In this document: piece after piece, positions 12,530 to 24,513 of the stretch
Numbering within the stretch: the stretch's first letter is position 1
Layout of the letters: every line of letters starts with the position of its first letter
Assembly (NCBI GenBank): GCA_946807835.1
Contig: OX327703.1
Location: 2,859,501-2,923,500 of the forward strand
Source: Ailanthus altissimus
Taxonomy: Eukaryota; Streptophyta; Magnoliopsida; Sapindales; Simaroubaceae
DNA: 64,000 nt
Direction: 5' to 3'
Translations under genes and position numbers: made by a program
The notes under the pieces: generated by a model
Seen by the model: the letters and a program-made list of their open reading frames with translations, nothing else
The model's database searches: none
What the model was told of the DNA's origin: nothing

Positions 12530-12982
12530 CTTTCCCTCGTGGACTTTTGTGCGCAGGTTGTCAGTTCCTGTGGGGCCCGTACCTCAATCTCATTATTACA
12601 TTTAAACCATCATCTTCCTTAGTTCACCTTCTACTCTTCACGCACCACTAGAATCCTAACAAGTGTTATATTGTACACGTGGCGTGAAATGAGTGCCTGT
12701 TATGTCTTCTGAGAGTGGGAGTCGGAGAAGAGGCAGAGGAGGCAACCTATGACTGACATGTTGGGACCGCTGTCAGAAAACGCCCACCTGACCTGAATTT
12801 AGAAACTGCTCTGACAACGATTTCCCGCCCAAAATATAAAAATCCTAGAAAACTAAATTAAAATTTAAGTAATTTAATATATTAAAAATAAGAGAATAAA
12901 GAAATGAAAAATTTACCCAAGAAAAATAAAAATGGAATACTTGGATTTGGCTGAAGCCATATTTCAAGCCGGCTTGCTTTGA
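12530..12982 (+). promoter_or_regulatory. Orphan promoter-like stretch with E2F-type site and short ORF
   Basis: Base composition changes sharply from the AT-rich surroundings. The stretch has an ABRE-like ACACGTGGC near 12675 and an E2F-type TTTCCCGCC at 12821-12829. An ATG at 12932 opens a 16-codon frame (MEYLDLAEAIFQAGLL) that stops at 12980-12982. No downstream exon continues it before the solo LTR at 13356. It may be the 5' end of a gene truncated by rearrangement, the first exon of an unrecognised gene, or a chance grouping of motifs. The motifs are seen; the promoter role is inferred. Confidence 0.35.
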
Positions 12983-13355
12983 CAATTCAATATTATTATT
13001 AAGAAAATAAAAAAAATTGGAAATTCCGTAACATGGTTATTTTTCTCATTGTTCATTATAATTATATGCTATTTATTGTATGAGATTAAATTGTGTTTTT
13101 ATAAAAAGAATAAAAGCTTTTAAAATTCTTGATGTTGACCTAAAAAATTTTAGGTTCAAAATTATCTAGTTAAATTTGTTAATTGTTGACATTTTTTAGA
13201 AGAGTTTCAAATGAATAAAAATTAAAGAAAAAATATCAAAATCATCAAATTATAGAGTTCAATTCAATGTGAGTTTATATCTATTTTTATGAACTTCGTC
13301 AGCTCCCTCAAATATACTATAGAATATTATTGTTTATAATAAAAATATATGGAGG

Positions 13356-14320
13356 TGTTGCGGATATTAAGTCATGCACTTCAATTTGACATCCCTATTG
13401 CATCAACTAAGCCACAACCTTGATACCCCTTTTATTCTATGCGCAGTAAAAAATCATAACTCACACCATAAGTAAGAACACACAAGATCAATACACCAAT
13501 AAAGATAAAGAAAATAAACCAATCAACAAGACACAAGATATACGTGATTCGACCCAAAATTACCTACGTCCACGGAGGATTCATGATCCAGCTTCTTATT
13601 ATTGATACAGATAACTAAGTATCTTCTTACATCACCAATGATCCCACAAGACCCCTTAGTATCTCTCATAGAGTCCTCTAAATATCTACCATTGAGTACC
13701 ATGACTTTCTAAGACCTTTTAGTATTTCATCATAAGAGATTTTTACAAAAAACACAAGAATAACTCGAGCATCTAAGCCAAAAAGGATCTATGGTGTTTC
13801 TCTTTTATTCACTCAAATAACCCAAAGAAAAAAATACTCTCCAAAGGTTACACCCTAGTGCACCACGCACTTAGTGCCTACCTAGCTCATCTATTCTCTC
13901 TTATAGTTATATCTTGAAACCTTAGTTGCTTGTATTTTTCTTATGTTTAGAAGGATTTACGTAGTGAATAAAACACTCTTAGAAACCCTAAACCTAGTTA
14001 GAATAAGAGTCTTTATTTGTAGAAGTCCTAATCCTACTTAAAAAAGTTAATTGAGTCAAAACAGAAAATATCTTAAAGTTGCCACATGAATAGTAACTAC
14101 GTGAACAGTACCACGGTGAACAGTCTCTGATGGACAGTGCTATTGTGAACAGTATCCGCTGCTGTGAACAATGTCTCTGTATGAACAGTATCATTCTTTT
14201 TTCTTCCGTTTTGCTCCTCCCTTGTACACTTAATGCGTACTTGACTTCATAATGACTCTTCTCTTAGTATTCATCTCAATTCTTGTTCATACAAAATTGT
14301 TGAATCACCAATTTTCAACA
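13356..14320 (-). mobile_element. Solo LTR, family A, copy 1
   Basis: A 965-bp sequence starts TGTTGCGGATATTAAG and ends TTTTCAACA. Its TGTTG/CAACA ends are complementary and it is flanked by a perfect 5-bp target duplication, GGAGG (13351-13355 and 14321-14325). A second copy with the same ends lies at 40495-41439. No internal coding region adjoins, so it is a solo LTR left by LTR-LTR recombination. Minus orientation is inferred from a TATA-like element on that strand (14018-14012), by comparison with copy 2 where the TATA box is clearer. Family beyond LTR retrotransposon is unknown. Confidence 0.9.
14084..14192. repeat. GTGAACAGTA-type repeats inside family A LTR
   Basis: Six to seven degenerate units of about 14-20 bp follow each other, most containing a variant of GTGAACAGTA (for example at 14101 and 14145). 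They lie upstream of the inferred TATA-like element on the minus strand. At the same place in copy 2 there is instead an unrelated GC-rich segment (41189-41255). Confidence 0.8.
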
Positions 14321-15748
14321 GGAGGCAATATCTTTATAAAAATAAAGCCTCCCCCGCGCAAATGAGAATTGATCTCTCTCTCTTAGATCATAAGTCACGA
14401 TCGATGCCCCCTTTAAGATATTACAACACTTTCACAACCAATGCTCTTGCAATCAATATATTTTTTTTATTAGAGTCCTGTCAAAATAAAGATGATAACT
14501 CTATTTTATTTTAAGATTTTTTTGTAGAATCTTATTTAAAATAAGATAGCTTTTTTTTTACTCATTTAATAATTTTTTTTTTCTGAACTTTATAATAAAT
14601 TGGGTCTGTCGAAATTTAGGGCTAAACACTTGAGTTTAGGACATTTATCACCATAATAATAATAATAATCAAATCATGGTTCAATTTAAGAAATGAGGAT
14701 TTTACAAAATAAAATTAACACCAATATTGAAAACAAAATATTGTTGAATACAATTTTTATTTATGAATATAGAAATTAACACCAATATTGTCGATATTAA
14801 TTTTTAAAGGAGTAACACTATCGGCCTTGCTATACAAACTGACATGGTAATAAAAGTGGTGAATAAAAAAAAAGATAAATTAAAGTACTTATTAAAAAAC
14901 AATGAAAAATGTTATTATGATAATAAGTTAATTTATATATTTAAAAGAGCTAAATCAAGACTTTTAAGAATGTAAAATATATATATATTGTATGAAAATA
15001 ATTATAAGAATTTGACTAACAACTTCACTTTTAAAAAAGAAATAAAGAAATGGTGTCTTTTCAGAATTATTCAAATTAATAATAAATAAAATATGATCAA
15101 AATTCAAAAGCTGCAAAATTGGAATTTTTACTACTCAATAATTTGTATTAAGAGGTCAAATTGTAGTCCCATCATACAGTGCAAATGTGTAAAGTTAATT
15201 AAATTATTTTAGATGCTTTCATTGTTTTAAGCTATCCTAGTCCAACACGAAAATTCTCTTATAATAAATTATTTATAATATTATAAGGGAAACAACGTCC
15301 AAATCTTTAAGATTTAAAAAAAAGATATAAACCCTAGTTTTAAAATTTTATTGAGACCCTTGTCTAATATAATTTTTATTAATTTTAATTAAAAGAATAA
15401 CAAAAATAAAAATTCAGTTTAAATTGAGTTCTAAAGTTATAAAAAAAAAACATATAGACCCTAATGTTTTTAAGTTTTTTTTTATATCAAAACTATAAAT
15501 TATTTATGTTCATTTTAATTTAAAAAATGGTAAAACTCATCAAAATCTCTGTCGATAACGATTCATGTTAACTTTAATGGGAGAAATGATAAAAATAAAA
15601 AGTCAATCTAAATTCATATTTGAGATTATAAAAAAAATTATCATTGATAGGGATTGCCTTGGTCACTCACATAATAAGTAATAAAATCCACTTTTGTGTT
15701 ACAATAAATTTTGTTGAAATAATACCAAAATACAAAAATGTGAAATGA

Positions 15749-15830
15749 CATAATCTTAACCACCATCGTTAAGTGGTGAGTAATTTTGCTTGTTTTACGG
15801 GCGAACTAGGTTCAATCCATGTTAATGGCT
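15749..15830 (+). repeat. Possible SINE-like fragment
   Basis: TCTTAACCACCATCGTTAAG is followed by a B-box-like GGTTCAATCC at 15819-15828. It resembles the second half of a tRNA-derived head, but no convincing A box is seen, so it is tentative. Confidence 0.3.
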
Positions 15831-15905
15831 TTTTTAAAATTATCAACATGTGATATTAAGAATAATATGTTAATAGATTTGCATACTTATAAATTATGAT
15901 AATCT

Positions 15906-15985
15906 ATGAATAACTTGAATGGTTAAAGTGGTTGGTTCTTAACCACAAGGTTCGAGGTTCAAGCCATCTTTTAAATGCTTAATTG
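15906..15985 (+). repeat. SINE-like tRNA-derived fragment
   Basis: An A-box-like TAACTTGAATGG (15911-15922) and a strong B-box-like GGTTCGAGGTTCAAGCC (15949-15965) lie about 27 bp apart, followed by a T-rich tail. This is the best RNA polymerase III type match in the window. It is too decayed to fold as a tRNA. Confidence 0.5.
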
Positions 15986-16230
15986 ATTTTTTTTAAATCA
16001 AAACGGGAACAAATTTGTACTTTCACATTTTAACCATTTTTCTATTAAAATATACTAAAATCGTTACCTAATAAGGGTATCGATGGAATTTAAAAAAATA
16101 CTTAAACTTACATATTTCTCTCTTAAAATTTGAGGAGTCCATATGTTTTTTTATTTATTTTTTTATTTTGAATTGTCTAACAAATTTAAATTAGTGAACA
16201 AAAAATTGATAATTCTTTAAATTGTCTCTC

Positions 16231-16310
16231 CAGGAGATTAGCCTAATTGGTTAATTCTCTTATATCAAATAAGAGATTTATAAATTTAATTTCTTTATCA
16301 ACCTGGTGAG
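16231..16310 (+). repeat. SINE-like fragment
   Basis: An A-box-like TAGCCTAATTGG (16239-16250) begins a segment that keeps the layout of a tRNA-derived SINE head, but its B box is degenerate. Low confidence. Confidence 0.35.
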
Positions 16311-18421
16311 AAAATAATGTCTAAATTTGTATAATTTGTGCACGGAAACAATAAATAATTTTAAATTAATTAAAATTTAAACCTCAATACGAAGCTCTTT
16401 CTAATAATTTTTTTTGATAAGTTAATTAATACAATATTGAATCCAAGATAATTTAACATGCATCTAAATCTAATTTAATCTCATTAAATATTTACTAATA
16501 CATATGTGAGGATTTATTATGTTTTAAATATCAATATAGGTATTTTACATTCAAGTTTAAATCTTTTAGGTTAAAAAAATAATAAGTAGTATCATTGACG
16601 CAATATTTAGGTCAAAATAATTTCAAAATTCTTTAAATTATAAAGAAATTACTCTTAAAAAATTATTAATAATAAATTTTATAAAAAATTATAGCTCAAT
16701 ATCACATGATTATGCTAATAACCCTGTAGTTTAGTAGTTTATGTTAACACTTCGATTGTCGATATATTAAATTTGAGTTGGGTTGAAGTTTTTTAAATTA
16801 TATTAGAGAGTTATTTATTTTTCTCTAATTATAAGAGATTAATTGTTTATTTTTCTTTAATTATAAAAGATTAGTATTGTACTCATTTATAGCATTGCAA
16901 TATTAAGATTTGATATATATAATATTTGTACGAAAAACATTACGACTATACATCACGTGGGCATGCCTTGTCCATTTTGCCTATACATAGCTAGGGTTAC
17001 TAAGCTAGGAGAACTTTATGCTGACTTTGTTCGCATGAAGATAATATATGTCTATTTGATTTTACATCTTATTAGTGAGGGCTACATATAGCTACCTATA
17101 ACCTTAAATTTGTTCATTGCTCAATTTAGTGCCATGTGTTTTTGTTCTTATTGCAATGAATCAACATTAATTTGCCTACTTTTTTTATTCTACTTAAAGA
17201 TTTTCAAAAGTTCTATAAATTTTGTGAAGGGTATGTATGTAACTTTAGCTTTAGTTTGATGCATGATGTTGTTTTCATAGTGAAACATTAAATTTTTTTT
17301 ATTATAAAAAAGTCAGTATTTTAATTTAGTTAAAATTTAATTTTTAATTTAAATTTAAGTGTTTGATTTTTTTAAAAAAACTGCACATTATGAAATAAAC
17401 AACTTTTCCTATCAAATAAAAGAATTATTTTAATATATATATATTAAAATTATATTTTTTATATACAAAATAATTGATAAGTTATTCATATGATTAAAAA
17501 AAAATAACGGACAAACGTCGGTAGTTTTTTTTTTTTTAATTTTATTTTTTTTGGGCAAACGTTTTTAAAATCTGAATCAACATAAAAATATAACTTTATA
17601 TCGAAAATAAGATTATGCAAAATTTATTTTATATAGTATTTCATTATTAATTTTTACATACAAAGAAGTGATACCCTATAATTTATGGAAGCGTAATCCC
17701 ATTTTTATTACTTTTTTATTATGAAATAAAAAATAAAAAAAAGTCATCTTATTCAAAACTTACAATTATAAAATTCCTTTGCCCCCATTCTACGTATCGC
17801 TTGTTCTTATTTTTTTATATATAAAAAAATAATGTTTTCATATCTTCTTAACTTGAATTGATTTGATCGAAGAAAAAAAACATATGTTTTTAAAGACAAT
17901 TTTTATATCATAATCATAATCAAATGTTACTTATAAAACTTAAAAGTTAGAATCTCGAAATGTAAGAGTCATAATGTAAAACGTGAAAATTGTGACATGT
18001 AACTATTAGAATCGAATTGACATTAATTAACTGACCTACTATTTTGACTTTAAACCTCAACCCCATCTCAGTAATATACAACAACGACGATAATAATAAT
18101 AAGATAAATTATTATTATTATTATTATTGTTTATTTAAATTATATTTTTTTAAATGTAAATTTCAATATTAGTAGAACAAAGATGGCTAAAATAATATTC
18201 TGAAATTTCGAACGTAAATTTAAATTTTAAAAAAAATATTATATGTTATCTTTTATTAAATTTAATATTATCTATTTTTTATGATTTATATTATTAAAAA
18301 TAAATTTTTTATTACATTTAGATGCTTGCCTTAATGACAACGCTTGTGCACCTTCTAGTGAATGTTAGTGATCCAAACTCTGTAAAAGTTAAGAAAATTT
18401 TTCTTTTTTTTATTAAGAAGT

Positions 18422-18690
18422 TTGCAGTTAAGAATTACAATTATTAACAATTGTGGTTTTACAAGATGTAATAGTTTAGATAATTATTATAATTTTTTTA
18501 GATGTAAATTATATTTCCCTAAGAGTTGCAATTATTAATAATCATAGTGTTGCAAGTTACAATAATCTAGACTGTTATTATAATTTTTTGAGAGTCTTGT
18601 AGTTAAGAGTTGTAGTTATTGACAATTATAATGTTGTAGGTTGCATTTATCTAAATAATTATTCTAATTCTTTGAGTTATAAATTGTAAT
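18422..18690. repeat. Three diverged ~85-95-bp tandem units
   Basis: Units at about 18422-18510, 18520-18590 and 18598-18685 each carry GTTAAGAGTT or a variant, an ATTATTAACAATTRTRGTGTT-type middle, a TGYAGGTTRCAAT-type segment and a TCTAGATAATTATTATAATT-type end. The array is strongly diverged, so it is old. No coding potential. Confidence 0.7.
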
Positions 18691-19976
18691 CTTTTAAGAT
18701 ATAAAATTTATAATGTAATACTTATTTAAAAAAAAAAAGAAGGATTTCTTATTGGTCATAATATTAGTATCTTAAAATTACATTATCTAATTATTCTAAC
18801 ATCACAAATTTGTTTTTGTAAATATTATGAAACAAAAAGATTGCTGCCCATTTTTAACAATCCAGTTTGTATTAGTCGTTGAAAAATTTACAACATAAAT
18901 ATTAGAGAAAAAGAATTAGGATATCAATTAAACGGAATATTATCATTAACATTAAATTTTTTCTTATCAAGTCAACTTAGTATATAAATAAACTCAATTA
19001 CAAAATAAAAATGAGTAATTATACATACATAATTAAAATACAAAATTTATATTCCAACTGACATGTGTTATTAATCGATGATTATCACTTATTAAGCAAT
19101 TGTTATTTTTTTTTATCAAATATAATAATTATGTAATACTAATTAATAATTGATAAATTAAATATCATGTCAATTTAAATACATTATATCTCTAATGTGT
19201 AAATATAATATTATTAAAAAAATAGAAGAGTAATAGCCCTTTGTAATTAGAATTAAGATTATTAACACTCGCACTCCTTAATGTGTATATAAATTATATT
19301 TGATGATAATTTTAGTTTTAATTATAAATTTAAAAGATGAAAATTTTATCATTCTTTAAAGATATTTTAATCATTTATGTGATAAAAAAAATAATTATAA
19401 TGATATTTTTATCTTTTAAATTAAATAGAAGAGTAATAATATAATTAGAACTAAATCCGATTAAAGTATAATTTATACAAATATAAGAGGGTGATAGTGT
19501 TAATATCCCAAACAGCACAAAGCCAAGCCACAAGTGAAGATAATGGAGGAATAGTATTTCAATTTCAATAATTTAAAAAATGTCACTCTCAAAAATGACA
19601 TCACCAAATAGTAAAACTAACAACTCCCATTTTAAGTCCTCTCATCTTTTGGCTCTTTCATTTTTGCATGGTTGTATATTAGCTGTCAACTTTTTTTTTT
19701 TTTTAAGTAAATAAAAAAAAAGTACAAAAGTAAAAACAAAAAAATACAAAAACATTTTATATTATTTTATAAAAAAGGAATGCTATATTAATTAAATATT
19801 TTAATTAATGTATTAAATAATAAATAATATAATTTTTGAAAAATTATTTAATATATCTTTTAAATTTATTTTGAATTAATATATTAAATAATATAAAATT
19901 TAAAATTATTCAATAATTATTTAAATATAAAAATTTTGGGTAAAAAAAAAGAAACATTATTATTTCAAAAACACCT

Positions 19977-19984
19977 TATAAAAA
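19977..19984 (+). promoter_or_regulatory. TATA box of the bHLH gene
   Basis: TATAAAAA lies about 25-35 bp upstream of the start of a pyrimidine-rich leader (CCTCCTCTTCTCCTTTCC and similar), typical of a plant core promoter and 5' UTR. The start site is inferred at about 20010. Confidence 0.6.
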
Positions 19985-20009
19985 CACTTCCAAACAGCAC
20001 ATTTTATTC

Positions 20010-22137
20010 CTCCTCTTCTCCTTTCCTTGAAAACTCTTCACACTCTTCTCTTCTGTCCCTCTCTCTGTTCTCAGAGTTTCGGCAACTTCTTCTCAAATCC
20101 CATTTCTGGCCCTTTAGAACGCTCGAATTTGAACTGGGTTTCGGTTGTTTAAGCGAGCTTGTTTGAATTTTGGACTAAAAGGGCTTAAATATTGAGTAAA
20201 GATTTCAACTTTTTAGACGCAAAAACTGACGAGTTTTGGCTGTAAAGTTTCATTTCTTTTTGGGACAGAGAGATTTCTGGCGAACTGTTGTTTCTCGAAA
20301 AAAAAAAACCCGACTTTTGGGTTCGTTGTTTTGATGAAAAAACTTAAACTAAAGCCATTTCTTTAGGCTTGCACTTAACAATTTTGTTGAATTTGACTGA
20401 TATTTGAAGTGGGGGTTGCGAGGTTTTTGGCTTATAAAGTTCAGAATTTTTATTGCGAGCTCTTCAGGAAATGTAGACTCTTTGCTCTTCGTGAGTTTTA
20501 AAATTTGCTTGTTTTATTCTTCTTAGTTGTTCTTTAATTGTTAAACAAACTCTACTTCCCTTTGTTTCCTCACTTTTTCAGCTTATTTGAGCCAAGTTTC
20601 TGAAATTTTGTTGAATTTGCTGCTTAATTTTCTCATCACCTTTTGTCTCATAATTCTTTTGCTGTGTGGATTGCATGGTAATTATTCTTTGTTTTTTTTT
20701 TCTTTTAATTTCTTGGTTGATATTTATTTAATTATGTTTCTATTTGTTTAATATATTTCTTGTTTTGTTTTAGATTTAGAGGGATATTCCTTGATTGCAA
20801 ACAATAGCTGATAGGAAGATCATATACACAAATTAGATAGATTGATGGTTCATTCATGCATGTTATGTATTGATTTTTACTATGGACCCACGAAAATCAT
20901 TTCTTTTATCTGGGTTTGTTCCCCATCACACCCACAACAAGACACCATTATAATCTTAAGTTCATATATGCATTTGGTGTTTGTGCTTTTGTTGATTAAT
21001 ATAAGTAGGGACAATTAGCCTTTTTAAAATTCATTTGGACGGTCTAGATTTTGTAGAGATGCCCACCGTATACGTCACTTGTTTTTAAAATTAAGTAGGT
21101 GATTGTGATTTTTCATTGATTAATGGAAAATCTTGTCCGTTTGTCAGCACACAATTAGTTGATTATGGTGATATATTATGCAAATGTGTATTGTATAGTG
21201 TCTAATGAGGGCTTCATTTCTGATCAAAACAGTGGATGTTTTTTTTTTTTATGTAAAGATTATCAACATTATTGTTATTGATTTGAATGCTGTCCCATGG
21301 GGTCTTTAAAATGTTAAATTTTTTTAATCTAATATGATAATTATATCGTGTTTCACCTTAGATGATTTGATGCAAATCAATCTCATTGGATGATCAACTC
21401 TGATTTTATATTATTGGGGAATCGCCACACGGCCATCGTTCTGCTGCTGCTCTCTAGGCAGAAGCTTTACCCCGTGATCAGCGGGATCGGAAGTCTTGAT
21501 CGCTGACCTACCTCATTGGAGGTAAGGAATGAACCCACCGTCATGGATGGACTATCACTCAGTTAATCATGCTTCGTTTCCTTTATTGTTAAAACATTGA
21601 TCGACCTAACTTTCTTACCAAAACAATTTTAAACAAGTAAAAGTTTGCATAGATTTTAATTATAATGCGATGTTGGTGACTTTTTGGTTGTGACACATAT
21701 ATGTGTTCTTGTTGCTTGACTCGAAAAAAAGGGTCTGTAGTGAGTACATCATCTTGGAGATTATGTTATTGTTTGAATTCAGGCTTGTAGCAAGTATGAA
21801 ATATCCTAAATCATTCATCAAACACAGTAAAATATCTAGTAATTTGAAGTTAAGTAGCTTTGTTTAGGATATCTGCTAGTGAAACTATTATGAAGATTTT
21901 ATATACTGAACAGTCTGGTTCATATGTTTGTCTTGTAACTTGTTTCATGACTATCCTGTCAAATGATTGTCGTATAACTTTAATTTGGTAATTGTTTTAG
22001 ATACTTTGCTTCTTTCTTGGTGGGACTTGTGAAAGTGCCATGTGATGCTTGACTGCCTGTGTGTTTTGAACTTCTATTATGAATTATAATTCATTTGCAG
22101 TGTTAGATCAGGGAGAATAAGGGAGAAAGTGGCAACG
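20010..22137 (+). other. bHLH 5' UTR with a 1.6-kb leader intron
   Basis: A CT-rich leader runs to a donor at 20491 (CTTC|GTGAG). An intron ends at TCATTTGCAG (acceptor near 22100), and the second leader exon leads into the ATGATG at 22138. Leader introns of this size are common in plant regulatory genes. The intron contains a compact GC-rich island at 21421-21545. A 76-codon open frame from 19936 spans the leader but shows no protein features and is treated as chance. Confidence 0.65.
21421..21545. other. GC-rich multi-hairpin island in the bHLH leader intron
   Basis: The composition is clearly richer in G/C than the flanking intron. Three successive stems are visible: TTCTGC (21439-21444) with GCAGAA (21458-21463); TCAGCG (21478-21483) with CGCTGA (21501-21506); and TACCTC (21509-21514) with GAGGTA (21519-21524) around ATTG. 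I do not recognise it as a known snRNA, snoRNA, tRNA or organelle gene. It could be a structured RNA, an intronic enhancer, or inserted DNA. The stems are seen; any role is unknown. Confidence 0.4.
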
Positions 22138-24513
22138 ATGATGGAAAATAAAAGAAGTCCTTGTTCTGTTGACCAAAGCAGTATCGCCACTCTTGCATCC
22201 AAAAGACACAAAGCTGACCTATCCATTTCCACCAAGGTTTCTTCACCTTCTTTTCCTGCTTCCTTTAATTCTTTTATTTGAAGTATGGTCTTCTCTTTTA
22301 ACTGATATAGTAAGGGTTAAATATGGAACAAAAATCAACTCTAAAATTCTTAGTTGATTATCCCAGTTACATGTAATACTTAGATCTTCTTGCAGCACTG
22401 TGCTCTATCTGGGGCAGTATCTTATGTTCAGAGTAGCCCTTGGAGATTAACTTCTTCAAATTGTTTCTTATCCATATTTTATTGGACCTTCTTCTGGTCC
22501 GTTTGGTGCACGTAATTTAGTAGATGGATGTATGCAATACACATGGTGGTTGTGAGGCTAGTTTCCTGGACGATTCTAATACAATTTACCACACCACTAA
22601 AGCTTCTTCTTGATGTTCGAACTTGGAAGTGTTAATCTTAGTGCTCATATTGGTATTTCAATAAGGAAAATGCTTGGAAATTATTGCAGTTGCTATAAAC
22701 CTTTGTTATTTAACTTTTGGCTTATTAAAACAGAACCTAGAGTTGAACCTTATTTGAGCTAAATCTTAGATATGGTCCTGCAATAGCGTATGTCTTTTTA
22801 CCATGAAAAATGTATCTTGCTCTAAATGATTCCTTTAATTCTTTCTTGGGTGTAGGAGCGGAAAGAGAAGCTTGGTGAACGAATCGTGGCTCTGCAACAA
22901 CTTGTTTCACCATATGGAAAGGTAAATATGGATTTTAATCTTTCCAGAAAAATTGGACAAATGCCCACAGTATGGGCAAAATAGTTTTTCCATTATCAAT
23001 AATATTTCAATGGTTTCCAATCAACTATTTTCTGATGGGATTCAAGGTGGGAGATTTCCCCTCGCCAAAAATCTTCATTGATGACCTGTATGATTTCATA
23101 TTTTTTAATTTTACCATATTTATGTTATTTTCTCGTACCTCATCCCTCACAACTTTCAATCTTGGAGTTGTCGACTGTAGCTGTAACAGGAAAGACTTAT
23201 GTTCTTTTCATTTTTTGTTGCAGACAGATACAGCATCTGTCCTGTGGGAGGCAATGGAATACATCCAATTCCTGCATGAACAAGTTAAGGTTTGTCCATT
23301 TTCATACTTGCTATATTTTATCTGGCTAGCCTATCTGTCACTTAGTACTAACTCAATATACTTGTCGTTTAAGTATTGGAGCAGACAATTCTAATATGGA
23401 TGCAGTTACTGGACATCATTATATTCAGTTGGAAAATAATTTTTATGTTCTAAGATCACTCATTTAGCTTCCATCTCATGCGAGATTTTTATAGGTTGTC
23501 AATCTTTGTGAGTCGTGCAGGGGCTACTACTGTGCCCTTGTGTAAAATGAAAGATTATCAATGTGATCATGAAGACTTTATTGTTTGTTGTGGAGACTAC
23601 TGGTTAAATTGTGACATTTGAACTGTAGAAGTTTGGTTTAGAATTTCAAACTGTCAAAAGTTTTTGCCTCCAATGGGAAAAACTTAAAAAAAGAGGAGAA
23701 AAAATGGACGGATATAGATATACAAAAGAAAAAGAAAACTGGATATGCCATATTTTATTGTACTCTATGAGACTGAGATTTTGTTTTCAAGTTTTTAGGA
23801 GACAATTTTCACTGATATCATTTGTTTTGTTTCTTGGGATGGTTCAGGTGTTGAGTGCTCCTTACCTCCAAAGCACACCAACAGCTAAGGTACAGGTGAG
23901 AACATGAACTGGCCCCAGACAGCATGATTAATTGGATAGTAATTACGATAATTGTGATAGCAAAAGAAAAATGGTCAATACTTGGATCTTCCTTTTCCAA
24001 AAATAGTTATTCCTGGAGTCACTTTTCATAATGCTTTCTAGTTCCTATCAATCATCGCGGATTTTGGGGAACCTGTGGAGATGGAAACTGGGAGTTTATT
24101 TTTCTTTTTCTAATTACATTAGAGAACTTTATTTGCTGATGACAAGAGTTTTAACTACAAATAGTATTGAGAATTACTCGAGATGATTTGCTCTGGACCA
24201 TCATGGCAATGATTTCATGTTAGCAAACATCTTTGTATAAAGGGTTTAATTTGTTATCTGCGGGCTCCCACAAAATCTAGTCATCACTCAGTAATTTTAA
24301 AAGAGAGCACATCATTGATCAAAACAATATCTGGAGTAAAATGGGTTAATTATTTTCCAGGACTTGGAGCCTTACAGCCTGAGAAGCCGAGGCTTATGTC
24401 TCGCTCCAATTTCCTGCACTGCTGGAGTTGCTCGAAGCAATGGTGCAGATATTTGGGCACCCATCAAGACCACTTCACCCAAATTTGAGAAAGCTATCAC
24501 ACAATTTCATTAA
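22138..24513 (+). CDS. bHLH153: bHLH153-like transcription factor
   Basis: Five coding exons, all in phase 0: 22138-22236, 22856-22921, 23224-23289, 23848-23895 and 24361-24513 (TAA), giving 143 residues. The helix-loop-helix spans about residues 34-80: [20 protein letters not shown] is helix 1 with the start of the loop, and [20 protein letters not shown] is helix 2. The C-terminus carries [20 protein letters not shown] and GADIWAPI, features of plant bHLH153-type proteins. The basic region lacks the usual His/Glu/Arg E-box contacts, so it probably acts in the nucleus as a dimer partner rather than a canonical E-box binder (family inference). The start is the first of two adjacent ATG codons. 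The gene converges with SEP15. Confidence 0.88.

Larger units (their letters stand above)
14326..19970. other. Gene-free AT-rich intergenic region
   Basis: No plausible exon chain is found on either strand. It holds SINE-like pieces (15749-15830, 15906-15985, 16231-16310) and a three-unit repeat at 18.4-18.7 kb, listed separately, plus poly-A/T tracts and trinucleotide ATT runs near 14650 and 18110. Nothing else recognisable. Confidence 0.6.

Noticed and set aside
15906..15985. tRNA gene
   Set aside because: A and B boxes are present but too close together, and no acceptor stem or anticodon arm can be formed.
19936..20166. 76-codon open frame over the bHLH leader
   Set aside because: It covers the pyrimidine-rich 5' UTR (S/L/F-rich) and begins before the inferred TATA box.
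22972..23394. 140-codon and overlapping 83-codon open frames
   Set aside because: They run through bHLH intron 2, exon 3 and intron 3. The exon 3 frame with splice sites explains the coding signal.
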